DNA of 64,000 nt from positions 1,116,001-1,180,000 of the forward strand of contig NZ_CP027228.1 of NCBI RefSeq assembly GCF_002998925.1, written 5' to 3'. A program made the translations under genes and the position numbers. This DNA comes from Mogibacterium diversum (GTDB lineage: Bacteria; Bacillota; Clostridia; Peptostreptococcales; Anaerovoracaceae). This document shows positions 6,812 through 13,441 of this stretch, one piece after another (within the stretch, counting starts at the first letter, position 1; the number at the start of each line of letters is the position of its first letter). The notes below the pieces were generated by a model. The model did no database searches. It was given only the letters and a program-made list of their open reading frames with translations, and had not been told where the DNA came from.

Positions 6812-8447
6812 TGCGTTCTCTCCTAGTTCTTCGAGTTCTCTTTGGTTTTTCTTCTTCAACTTCCTCAACTTCTTCGGGAATATCGTCCATGATTTCTTCA
6901 AACTCAGTTTGAACATGCTGTTCTTCTTCAAGTTCCTCTTTCTTTCTTCTCCCCCTTTTTGGTTCTTCGACCTTTTCAGATTCTTCAGTTTTATCGACCT
7001 TGTGAACGTTCTCGTTTGCTTCGTCATAAACTTTGCATAGTTCTGACCAATCGAGCGGTATCGATGTATGTGTGATATTCTTTAATCTACCACCACCAAA
7101 TACCACTTCGTTTGACTTGAAATTTAGTGTTCTTGTTCCGTCATCCTCTACAACAACCCTCGCCACAATATCAACCATACCAGCGATTTTATTAGCAACC
7201 TTTTCAGCGATATTTGGTTTAATAGCTGTAATCTTATCGCCTGTTTTCTTGGTGATGTCCTTCGATGTATCTTCATGACTGATTAGAACAATGTTTTCAT
7301 AATCAAGATTCATCAATCTTCTGATTGTTGATAGAAATTCAGTTCTCACCTTATCCCACGCTCTGAATGAATCATCTGATTCGTGATCAATACCGAGTTT
7401 GTCATACATATATAATCTGCAAGATTCGTATGTATCTTCGAGAAGGTCAACAACGATTGTTTTGAAATTGTTATCGTTCTTCTCTAATTCCCCGATTGCG
7501 TTCTTGAAATTTTCCCACGCAAGAACTTTGATTCTCCCCTCGTACGTATCCTTGATTGGTAGATACTGCATTGTAACGAATTGAACGTTACCATCTGTAT
7601 TGAGATTTATCGGCATCGGTGCGGAATCCATAAATGTTGTTTTTCCGCTGAATGCTCCACCATATAGCCACAACTTACGTTTTGTAGCTGTTCCAACTTC
7701 TCTACGTTCTGCCTTAGGTAAAATCATATAATTTACTCCTTCCATACATAGTTCTCGATACTCACACCAATCGCACAAGTATGATTGAACTTTCTCAAAT
7801 TCCTCTGTTCGTTCTAGTCTTATTGTTGATTTTAGAAAATCGATGACTTTATTTTCTTGATATTTAACTTCCTTAATTGTTATATCGAGTTTACTCAGTT
7901 CATCAATTATCCTGCTTCTGAAATCTTTGAGCGTTTCAGTTTTCTTCAGTCTAATGTTTGTTTTCGGAACAAAGACGAAATACATATTCCGAATATCGAT
8001 GTTAAGTATCTCTTTTATGAAATACTTATAAACATGTAACTGCCTTGATTCCATATAATGGTCAACATTATTCGAATACTTATAATCGTATAAATCATAT
8101 TGACCGTTGCCACATGGAACTAATAAATCCGCTGTCCCTTCGTACCAATCATTGCTGAAGTTAACTTCATGCAACCCATCGGGTACAATTTTCTTGATTT
8201 TAGGAATCCAATATTCTAACTTGATAACCTCATCTATATGTTTATCTGTGATTATTGGATAACTCATCAAGTATTCTTTGATTGCTGTTTCTGAATCAAC
8301 TTCCATCGCTCTATGTAAAGCTGTGCCAATCCTTAACGGATTTTGAGGGTCATCAGAATCGATAATTTCTATATTATCGATATACTGCAATTTGTACCGC
8401 ATTTCGCAATTTTCGAATTGCTCGACTGTTGAAAAATGTATCTTCAT
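6801..8447 (-). CDS. Fused Cas4/RecB-like nuclease and RecA-like phage ATPase
   Basis: Residues 1-235 form a PD-(D/E)XK nuclease of the Cas4/RecB type. It has GTALHRAME (helical motif), EGTADLL and YDLYDYKYS (metal-binding D and D-x-K), and a C-terminal cysteine cluster CDWCEYRELC which, with C14, could hold an iron-sulfur cluster. Residues 241-548 are the phage AAA_24-type ATPase: LPKAERREVG, KRKLWLYGGAFSGKTTF (Walker A), IVVDLLEDTY (Walker B) and LISHED, ending in an acidic-basic tail. In related phages these are normally two adjacent genes. Here the nuclease has no stop codon and reads straight into the ATPase, whose own start (7727) and ribosome binding site survive. The pair probably serves recombination-dependent replication. 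Confidence 0.85.
   Translation of the reverse strand: MKIHFSTVEQFENCEMRYKLQYIDNIEIIDSDDPQNPLRIGTALHRAMEVDSETAIKEYLMSYPIITDKHIDEVIKLEYWIPKIKKIVPDGLHEVNFSNDWYEGTADLLVPCGNGQYDLYDYKYSNNVDHYMESRQLHVYKYFIKEILNIDIRNMYFVFVPKTNIRLKKTETLKDFRSRIIDELSKLDITIKEVKYQENKVIDFLKSTIRLERTEEFEKVQSYLCDWCEYRELCMEGVNYMILPKAERREVGTATKRKLWLYGGAFSGKTTFMDSAPMPINLNTDGNVQFVTMQYLPIKDTYEGRIKVLAWENFKNAIGELEKNDNNFKTIVVDLLEDTYESCRLYMYDKLGIDHESDDSFRAWDKVRTEFLSTIRRLMNLDYENIVLISHEDTSKDITKKTGDKITAIKPNIAEKVANKIAGMVDIVARVVVEDDGTRTLNFKSNEVVFGGGRLKNITHTSIPLDWSELCKVYDEANENVHKVDKTEESEKVEEPKRGRRKKEELEEEQHVQTEFEEIMDDIPEEVEEVEEEKPKRTRRTRRERNVG
7725..7743 (-). promoter_or_regulatory. Internal ribosome binding site and start inside the nuclease-ATPase fusion
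   Basis: GGAAGGAG followed after eight bases by ATG (7727) precedes the codons for ILPKAERR, the usual first residues of stand-alone phage ATPases of this family. Translation from here would yield a separate 308-residue ATPase in addition to the 548-residue fusion. Confidence 0.7.
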
Positions 8448-8527
8448 CGCTTATTCCTGTTCGTTATCCAAGTTAAAAGGATTAGCGTTGCACATATTAT
8501 CGCTGTAATATCTGTAGCTGTTCCCAT
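8444..8527 (-). CDS. Tiny membrane peptide, 27 aa
   Basis: A short frame starts with ATG at 8527, preceded by AGAGGTGG, and ends with a TGA that overlaps the ATG of the nuclease-ATPase gene. The peptide starts MGTATDITAIICATLILLTW and ends TNRNKR, which is one hydrophobic span with a positive tail. It begins 31 bases inside the VRR-NUC gene. The good ribosome binding site and ATGA junction argue for translation; the function is unknown and it could instead act only to couple translation of the next gene. Confidence 0.5.
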   Translation of the reverse strand: MGTATDITAIICATLILLTWITNRNKR

Positions 8528-8853
8528 TTAATTAACCACCTCTTTTTTAGTTCCGCATATACGGATTTATCACCGTGAATTAACTTTTTAAAATTCTCAA
8601 AATCTTTGGGATATAAAAGAATCGCATAACCACCAGCATCATTGATTTTGTTTAGATTCATCAACTGAAGTGTTGAGGGTGTTCCCGTTTCCGATTTAAG
8701 CTCTATTCCGTAAAAATCACCGTTTATACAAGCTAGTAAATCGGGGATTCCCGTTTTCGTATATTTACCACCACCCCAATATTTGATGAACCAACCACCA
8801 TAATTTTCGATGTAATCTTTAACCTTAGTTTCAAACGATTTTTCTTTACCCAT
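8497..8853 (-). CDS. VRR-NUC domain nuclease
   Basis: The 118-residue protein is a single VRR-NUC (PD-(D/E)XK superfamily) domain. It begins MGKEKSFETKVKDYIENYGG and continues with FIKYWGGGKYTKTGIPDLLA, where the GIPD aspartate is catalytic, then FYGIELKSE with the E-x-K pair and the conserved Q in STLQLMNL. Phage proteins of this type act as Holliday-junction or flap nucleases in replication and recombination. I chose the start at 8853 because GGAG lies seven bases upstream; ten further in-frame residues could be added. The start overlaps the preceding small gene by eight bases. Confidence 0.85.
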   Translation of the reverse strand: MGKEKSFETKVKDYIENYGGWFIKYWGGGKYTKTGIPDLLACINGDFYGIELKSETGTPSTLQLMNLNKINDAGGYAILLYPKDFENFKKLIHGDKSVYAELKKRWLIKWEQLQILQR

Positions 8854-9034
8854 TTTCACGCTCCAATCGTGCGAATATATCACTCATTATTGATTTTGCC
8901 GTTAGAATACCCAGTTTATAACCTTCATACTCTTTGGAATTAAACCGCTTGTGTTTTACATTCTCATACTCTAATTTTTTATCCAATCTCAATTGAACAT
9001 TTCGTCTGAGTTTGGCAATTTCCGAACGTGTCAT
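8846..9034 (-). CDS. Small hypothetical phage protein, 62 aa
   Basis: A basic, helical protein starting MTRSEIAKLRRNVQLRLDKK, with a later segment EYEGYKLGILTAKSIMSDIF. It has no recognised domain. It follows the coiled-coil protein by two bases and overlaps the VRR-NUC start, and its ATG follows a GAGGTG site, so it looks like a genuine member of the operon. The function is unknown. Confidence 0.6.
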   Translation of the reverse strand: MTRSEIAKLRRNVQLRLDKKLEYENVKHKRFNSKEYEGYKLGILTAKSIMSDIFARLERENG

Positions 9035-9036
9035 AT

Positions 9037-9390
9037 TTATTTCACCTCGAATCTGATTGAATCCTTGCGTGTTGTGATTTTCGGATAATCTTCCAACAGT
9101 TCCGCATAGAATTTTGGTTCTTTTTTCTCAAGCTCTTTTAAATCAATACTCGTTGAAGTTGAACCGTTTACCCTTGTGATTTTGATGAACTGATTATCAA
9201 TCGACTTGATACCATAATCGTTCATGAGTTTTTCAAGTTTCGTTTTTAACTTCTTTTCATCGGCTTCAAGTTTCTTTTTAGCCTTTGTTGCATCAGCAAG
9301 ACCCTTGAACAACGCAAGATTCTGTTTTTCAAAAACCATTAATTCGTTTTCATTGAAATCCTTTTCTTCATTGAGAAGTTCAATATTCAT
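9037..9390 (-). CDS. Phage coiled-coil protein, 117 aa
   Basis: Residues 15-60 are strongly helical and charged, with a lysine/glutamate-rich stretch (TKAKKKLEADEKKLKTKLEK), followed by a compact beta segment beginning YGIKSIDNQFIKITRV and a C-terminus with YPKITTRKDSIRFEVK. Proteins with this plan are frequent in Bacillota phage replication cassettes, near VRR-NUC and SNF2 genes, but I know no established activity. GGGGGTAAAAG precedes the ATG. Confidence 0.65.
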   Translation of the reverse strand: MNIELLNEEKDFNENELMVFEKQNLALFKGLADATKAKKKLEADEKKLKTKLEKLMNDYGIKSIDNQFIKITRVNGSTSTSIDLKELEKKEPKFYAELLEDYPKITTRKDSIRFEVK

Positions 9391-9511
9391 CTTTTACCCC
9401 CTTGTTTGTAGTGATTAAAATCACCCCTAGAATTAACTTAATTAATAGCGATGACCAATTGATATTTGGTTCGGTTTCGATATCCCCAGCAATGGAATAT
9501 ATGATCAACAC
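9380..9511 (-). CDS. Possible small membrane protein, 43 aa (weak)
   Basis: The gap between the SNF2 helicase and the coiled-coil protein holds an open frame starting GTG at 9511, with a hydrophobic segment LLIKLILGVILITT, and ending in a TGA just inside the next gene. The ribosome binding site is poor (only AGG) and no ATG is available, so it may be non-coding. It is listed because the overlap and hydrophobicity resemble the other micro-genes in this operon. Confidence 0.3.
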   Translation of the reverse strand: MLIIYSIAGDIETEPNINWSSLLIKLILGVILITTNKGVKDEY

Positions 9512-9521
9512 ACCTGTAAAT

Positions 9522-10784
9522 TTAAGTAAAAAGTTCATCCGTGAAGTCCTTTCTCATTTCGAGTGTTCTCAAAATATGTTCTTCAATGCTGTTCTTACAT
9601 ATCATTAAATAGTAGATACACGTTTCATTTTGTCCGATTCTATGTATTCGCTTCTTGGATTGTTCAAAATCTTCGCTCGATAACGGCAACGTGAAATACA
9701 GTATTTTGTTACATTTCTGAAGGTTTAAACCCTTCGCACCAGCTTGATACTGAACGAGTGTTACACTCGATGAATCTTCGTTGTACGCTGTCAAATCCTT
9801 ATTGTGTCCGTTAATTTCAGAAACCGAACGATTCAGATGTTCACAAATTCGTTTTAACTCCTCTAATTCTGCATTGAACGAATAAAATATAATTACCCTA
9901 TCGTTTGTACTCTCTAGCAGTTCACGAACTGCGTTAAGCTTCTCTTGATTGTAGTGACCGCATAATTGACGGGCATATAACACCATTGACAACGTATTAT
10001 CCCCAACAAGTTCATTCTCACCGATGCAAATGTATGAGTGTTCCATGAATAGTTTGTACTCTCTCGAACTTGGAACGTTGATTCTTTGAAACCTCTGTTC
10101 GGGTAGTTCAAAACATTCTTCTGTTTTCATAAATACCGCCCCGAACTTACGCATCTTATACTTCAAGCGTTCAACGTTCTTGTATGGATTATCTTTATCA
10201 ACTATCTTGTGACGAATTCCCGACCCGTCATCATCTGTTAACGTCCAATTAACATATTGACGTTCATACAATTCTTCTGAAATATTCCAACCTAGAAGTT
10301 TGAGTTGTGACCATAGATTTTCATATTTACCACCTACTGGCGTACCACTGAGAAGAATCACATTTTCGGGATTTAGTGACAAAACAAATTTTGATTGTTT
10401 TGCCTTTTTATGATTCTGAATCAAAGAAGATTCATCTAGCATTAATGTGAAATCACTCAATTTAATTAGTTCTTTTCTTCGCCATGCTAGTTCATAGTTG
10501 ATTATTCCGATACCATTATCAGATTCCCAAAACTTATTGAATCCTTTAACATTAGTTAAATTAAATGTCGGGATGTCGTAATGTTCGTTGAAGTGATCAA
10601 CCCAATCATCAATCTTTGATTTCTGACAAATCAGCAAATCCCTTTGATTCTCACCATGTAACCTTATGAGTTTTTCAGCACCAACGAATGTTTTGCCAAG
10701 ACCCATATCGAGGTAGTACGCACATCTGTTCATTGATTTAGTTTGCTCTAGTGCATCAATCTGATGTTGATATAGATTAACCAT
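9522..10784 (-). CDS. SNF2-type DEAD/DEAH-like phage helicase
   Basis: The 420-residue protein shows the superfamily 2 motifs in order: Q-like LYQHQIDAL, Walker A DMGLGKT at 26-32, a DESS Walker B near residue 117 (LMLDESSLIQNHKKAKQSK), SGTPVGG (motif III), FYSFNAELEELKRI (start of domain 2), VTLVQYQAGAKGLNLQ (motif V) and KKRIHRIGQ (motif VI). RIHRIGQ is a hallmark of the SNF2 branch. It would remodel or translocate on DNA in phage replication or recombination. It overlaps the methyltransferase gene by eight bases, so the two are translationally coupled. Confidence 0.88.
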   Translation of the reverse strand: MVNLYQHQIDALEQTKSMNRCAYYLDMGLGKTFVGAEKLIRLHGENQRDLLICQKSKIDDWVDHFNEHYDIPTFNLTNVKGFNKFWESDNGIGIINYELAWRRKELIKLSDFTLMLDESSLIQNHKKAKQSKFVLSLNPENVILLSGTPVGGKYENLWSQLKLLGWNISEELYERQYVNWTLTDDDGSGIRHKIVDKDNPYKNVERLKYKMRKFGAVFMKTEECFELPEQRFQRINVPSSREYKLFMEHSYICIGENELVGDNTLSMVLYARQLCGHYNQEKLNAVRELLESTNDRVIIFYSFNAELEELKRICEHLNRSVSEINGHNKDLTAYNEDSSSVTLVQYQAGAKGLNLQKCNKILYFTLPLSSEDFEQSKKRIHRIGQNETCIYYLMICKNSIEEHILRTLEMRKDFTDELFT

Positions 10785-11586
10785 TGGTCAAGATTCCTTC
10801 TAACATTTCGTCTTTTGCTCTCTGATAGAAGTTTCTATCAATCTCGAAACCATAAGATGTTCTTCCAAGTTCATATGCACTTCTCAATGTAGTACCCGAG
10901 CCACAACAAGGATTAATCACAACATCACCTTCATCGGTGAATATTTCAATCAACTGTTTGATTACATTCACGGGCTTTTGTGCTGGATGAATCTTTGGAA
11001 TGTCTTTAGAATCCTTTTCCCAGTTGAACCAGTTGAATATCATCCTTCCAGTTCCTCTGATGTTCTTCCCGTTTTCGTCAACTTGAACACCGTTTCTGAA
11101 CTTCGGCAATTTATCACGATATAGTACAAGTGCGTATTCTGTAGCCCCAACAACTCGCATATTAGCTTTTAGAACTTGAGGGCTATAATTCTTGATGAAC
11201 ACTAGCGGTATATAATTCACGAATCCGTGTTTCTTACCAGCATCAATTAATGTTTGTATCTGTTCAAATGAACAGAACACTATCATGCATGGGCTGTTAG
11301 AACTTCTACCACGTGCCACCGACTTCACATCATCCTTTTTGAGCATCTTCGAACAGAAGTGAAAATACTCATACAAGTTGAAGTTAAAATCACTATTGAA
11401 CGCTGATTTTTTTCGCAAATTTAGATTCACCATTCTTATTGTCACCGCCCTTATACCACATAGGGTTTGAACCATAGAATTTGTTCCTACGTTGTACGGA
11501 ACATCAGCGATAATTAACTGTGCTGGTCGTATAGCGTATTTCTTGTAATTCTGCATAGAATCTCTATATAATTCACACTTAATCAA
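10777..11586 (-). CDS. Phage DNA methyltransferase (beta-type order), internally frame-scrambled
   Basis: Motif IV (ADVPYNVG) comes before motif I (NPCCGSGTT), the order of beta-class N6-adenine/N4-cytosine methyltransferases. VLKANMRVVGATEYALVLYR and KIHPAQKPVNVIKQLIEIF are conserved in the phage branch. Between motif IV and FNSDFNFN the open frame gives an atypical sequence, while the next frame over the same bases gives SNPMWYKGGDNKNGESKFAK, the expected conserved segment. Two compensating one-base changes, near 11472-11482 and in an A7 run (minus strand, 11407-11413), explain this. The enzyme may be inactive or altered. The start is uncertain: I give TTG at 11586; TTG at 11610 or ATG at 11556 are alternatives. 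Confidence 0.7.
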   Translation of the reverse strand: MIKCELYRDSMQNYKKYAIRPAQLIIADVPYNVGTNSMVQTLCGIRAVTIRMVNLNLRKKSAFNSDFNFNLYEYFHFCSKMLKKDDVKSVARGRSSNSPCMIVFCSFEQIQTLIDAGKKHGFVNYIPLVFIKNYSPQVLKANMRVVGATEYALVLYRDKLPKFRNGVQVDENGKNIRGTGRMIFNWFNWEKDSKDIPKIHPAQKPVNVIKQLIEIFTDEGDVVINPCCGSGTTLRSAYELGRTSYGFEIDRNFYQRAKDEMLEGILTNG

Positions 11587-12526
11587 CTTTGATACCCGTA
11601 ATCCTTTCAAACTTCTGTTTATCGAAATTTGGTAGTGACTTAATTTTTTCTTTAGTGTCCTTATCTAACCCATTCCACCAATTTTGACGATTCTTTGAAT
11701 AATCGAATTCTTTTAAGAATCCACCCGTAACATCATGTTCGGGATGTTCTTTCTTTTCATCATCGGTCATATTTTCCGAATAAACCCATCTGATTTCATC
11801 GAACGGTACCCCGTTTAAAATGAATCTTGCTGGATGATTCAACCAATCACGATACGTCATTTCAGTTAATTCATCGAACATATAGATGTTCGGTTCTTTG
11901 GTATTGAAAACCCCATTTGAAAAGCTCGTATCGTTCCAATCACCGCTGTTACAATCACCGCTGTTCCAATTACCGCTGTTACGATTACCGCTGTTCCAAT
12001 TACCGCTGTTACAATCACCGCTGTTCCAATCACCGCTGTTACGATTACCGCTGTTCCAATCACCGCTGTTACGATTACCGCTGTTACGATTACCGCTGTT
12101 ACGATTACCGCTGTTCCAATTACCGCTGTTACAATCACCGCTGTTCCAATCACCGCTGTTACGATTACCGCTGTTCCAATCACCGCTGTTACGATTACCG
12201 CTGTTACAATATCCCGTACAATCTTTACCCATATTCACTAAATCAAGAACCTCATGCCACGTGAGTTCACGAACGATTTTGATTTTATTTGTACAATGTT
12301 TTGTATCACCCGAATCACTAACAACTTCCCCGATCGCTTCGACTTCTGCAACCTTGTTATCACTATTGAATGGGTAATAGTTGAAACAATCACTTAACTT
12401 TGTACAAAAGTGAAAACCCCTGTTACAACAAATCGGAGAATCTTCCATTTCAAACGTTTTACCCACTTCATATTGAAAACCGTTGCATGTCCAATCTTCG
12501 TTGAAAACCTTAAATCCTTTTGTCAT
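11579..12526 (-). CDS. DUF7666-like protein with 18 NSG pentapeptide repeats
   Basis: Residues 1-95 (starting MTKGFKVFNEDWTCNGFQYE and containing CCNRGFHFC) resemble the DUF7666-type domain of phage proteins. Residues 107-196 are 18 uninterrupted pentapeptides of the form [CRW]-N-S-G-[ND]. The last 115 residues include MFDELTEMTYRDWLNHPARF, a segment typical of this family. Such NxG pentapeptide arrays are expected to form a regular beta structure; DNA mimicry is known for other pentapeptide proteins but is not shown here. Units 2-8 and 10-16 are identical in residue pattern, so the array grew by duplication of a 7-unit block. The gene lies between an HTH protein and the methyltransferase. 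Confidence 0.75.
   Translation of the reverse strand: MTKGFKVFNEDWTCNGFQYEVGKTFEMEDSPICCNRGFHFCTKLSDCFNYYPFNSDNKVAEVEAIGEVVSDSGDTKHCTNKIKIVRELTWHEVLDLVNMGKDCTGYCNSGNRNSGDWNSGNRNSGDWNSGDCNSGNWNSGNRNSGNRNSGNRNSGDWNSGNRNSGDWNSGDCNSGNWNSGNRNSGNWNSGDCNSGDWNDTSFSNGVFNTKEPNIYMFDELTEMTYRDWLNHPARFILNGVPFDEIRWVYSENMTDDEKKEHPEHDVTGGFLKEFDYSKNRQNWWNGLDKDTKEKIKSLPNFDKQKFERITGIKVD
11939..12208 (-). repeat. 15-bp tandem coding repeat (18 units)
   Basis: Eighteen consecutive 15-bp units with the core ACCGCTGTT (plus strand) encode the NSG pentapeptides. Differences are confined to two positions per unit. A 105-bp block is repeated with a 120-bp period, pointing to slippage or unequal recombination. Confidence 0.95.
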
Positions 12527-12529
12527 TTC

Positions 12530-12721
12530 TTAAACCTCAATTCCTGTAAATTCTGAAAACTTTGATTTTGAAATCCAATATGTGAATCTCGTTCCCGAGA
12601 TTCTAACCGCATAACCCCATGGGAATATGCCTTTTTGTAAACCCCTACGAATGAACTGTTCAGAACAATTCATAAGTTTGGATACTTTCTGAACTGTCAA
12701 TCTGTTCATCGTACCGTTCAT
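12530..12721 (-). CDS. Small helix-turn-helix DNA-binding protein (excisionase-like)
   Basis: The ATG at 12721 follows GGTGGAG closely; the next in-frame ATG, four codons on, is possible. The protein includes NRLTVQKVSKLMNCSEQFIR, which fits a winged-helix/HTH of the MerR/excisionase fold, then GLQKGIFPWGYAVRISGTRF and a final YWISKSKFSEFTGIEV strand. This pattern is common in small phage proteins that bind DNA as Xis-like or antirepressor-like factors. The gene is early in the lytic operon and overlaps the preceding gene. The exact role (excision, regulation) is inferred. Confidence 0.65.
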   Translation of the reverse strand: MNGTMNRLTVQKVSKLMNCSEQFIRRGLQKGIFPWGYAVRISGTRFTYWISKSKFSEFTGIEV

Positions 12722-12995
12722 AAATCTCCACCCACTTATCTGCAAATTCTTTAAATATTTCAAAACAAATTTCAACATCCTCATAAGTTAAAATTAAATT
12801 TCTAAGATTCGGGATTCTACCAGTTATCTTTGAATACATATCTTTGGTCGATTCCGATGTATAGTGCCAAAACGAACCCTTAAAATTTAAATTTTTCTTC
12901 AATTTATCCGAATATTCTTGAGTTAATTTTCGATAAACGGTATGAGGACATAATCCATAATTTTTACAATCTTCAATCTCAATTGTTATTTTCAT
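12660..12995 (-). CDS. Hypothetical phage protein, 111 aa
   Basis: GGAG six bases upstream of ATG (GGAGTAGCAAATG) supports the start. The translation begins MKITIEIEDCKNYGLCPHTV and is mixed alpha/beta with an acidic C-terminus. I see no known domain. It directly follows the Cro-like gene by three bases and overlaps the following HTH gene, so it belongs to the first genes expressed on induction. Confidence 0.6.
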   Translation of the reverse strand: MKITIEIEDCKNYGLCPHTVYRKLTQEYSDKLKKNLNFKGSFWHYTSESTKDMYSKITGRIPNLRNLILTYEDVEICFEIFKEFADKWVEIYERYDEQIDSSESIQTYELF

Positions 12996-12998
12996 TTG

Positions 12999-13202
12999 CT
13001 ACTCCTTATCTTCTAAAAAATACTCAATGGGTACATTGAAATAATTTGCTATTAAATACAACTTATCTACTTTTGGAAAACTCTTTTCGCTTTTCCAATC
13101 ACTAAATGTGGAAGGAGAAATATTAATTTTTTCACACAATTTTGAAACATTAATATCTTCTTTCATTAAAAGATGTTGTAATTTTTCATAACTAGGTTTC
13201 AT
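12999..13202 (-). CDS. Cro-like XRE-family regulator
   Basis: A 67-residue single HTH_3 domain: NVSKLCEKINISPSTFSDWK carries the helix-turn-helix, followed by FPKVDKLYLIANYFNVPIEY and a short tail. The HTH closely resembles that of the divergent repressor (both have SPSTFSDWK/PPSTFSDWK), which suggests both bind the same operators, as Cro and CI do. GGGGG precedes the ATG. Being the first gene under the leftward early promoter, it probably represses the repressor promoter to commit to lytic growth. Confidence 0.82.
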   Translation of the reverse strand: MKPSYEKLQHLLMKEDINVSKLCEKINISPSTFSDWKSEKSFPKVDKLYLIANYFNVPIEYFLEDKE

Positions 13203-13249
13203 AGAACATCCCCCTTTCTAAAATATTTCGGTTTTCTTAATAAAATATA

Positions 13250-13278
13250 TTGAAAATATTTCGGTTTTCCTTTATAAT
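13250..13278 (+). promoter_or_regulatory. Rightward promoter for the repressor gene
   Basis: TTGAAA, a 17-bp spacer and TATAAT match a sigma-A promoter. One AAATATTTCGGTTTTC operator repeat lies in the spacer. Transcription would start near 13285, giving a leader of about 157 bases before the repressor ATG. Confidence 0.65.
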
Positions 13279-13367
13279 GCAATCACTTAATCAATCTCTA
13301 AAAATTTAATGCTTGAATCAGCACTACATTTTTTGTGCATTTTTTAGGATTTCCTAACCGCATCATT

Positions 13368-13396
13368 ATTATATTTGTGTTTTCCTAAATAGTCAA
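13368..13396 (-). promoter_or_regulatory. Leftward early (lytic) promoter
   Basis: On the minus strand, TTGACT, 17 bp and TATAAT form a near-consensus sigma-A promoter with an ATTTAGGAAA operator word inside the spacer. Transcription would begin near 13361 and run through the Cro-like gene and the whole early operon. It faces the repressor promoter, so the two transcripts overlap by roughly 75 bases. Confidence 0.75.
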
Positions 13397-13441
13397 GTGA
13401 TTTTTTTGAGATTTCCTAAATTATTTTTAGAGGTATAAAAA

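Larger units (their letters stand above)
13203..13441. promoter_or_regulatory. Lysogeny switch operator region
   Basis: The 239-bp gap between the divergent regulators contains recurring operator-like words. AAATATTTCGGTTTTC occurs twice (13221-13236 and 13254-13269). TTTCCTAAA-type half sites occur at 13382-13389 and 13412-13420, and a perfect dyad TTAGG-ATTT-CCTAA lies at 13344-13357. These overlap the two promoters listed separately, consistent with CI/Cro binding. Confidence 0.75.

Noticed and set aside
6812..7027. Extension of the 68-residue phage gene to an upstream start
   Set aside because: The extra part is the ATPase tail read in another frame and is a low-complexity lysine run; the ATG at 6811 has AGGAG in the right place.
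7033..7278. Plus-strand frame inside the nuclease-ATPase gene
   Set aside because: It is a shadow of the ATPase coding sequence, which carries conserved motifs in the minus frame.
9402..9608. Plus-strand frame of 68 codons near the SNF2 gene end
   Set aside because: All neighbouring phage genes are on the minus strand, and it overlaps the end of the helicase gene without a ribosome binding site.
11939..12208. Regular repeats that could suggest a CRISPR array
   Set aside because: The units are 15 bp, directly adjacent, without unique spacers, and lie inside a coding frame.
11886..12377. Long plus-strand open frames opposite the pentapeptide gene
   Set aside because: They are forced by the 15-bp repeat, which leaves several frames open; the minus frame has the ribosome binding site, flanking conserved domains and operon context.
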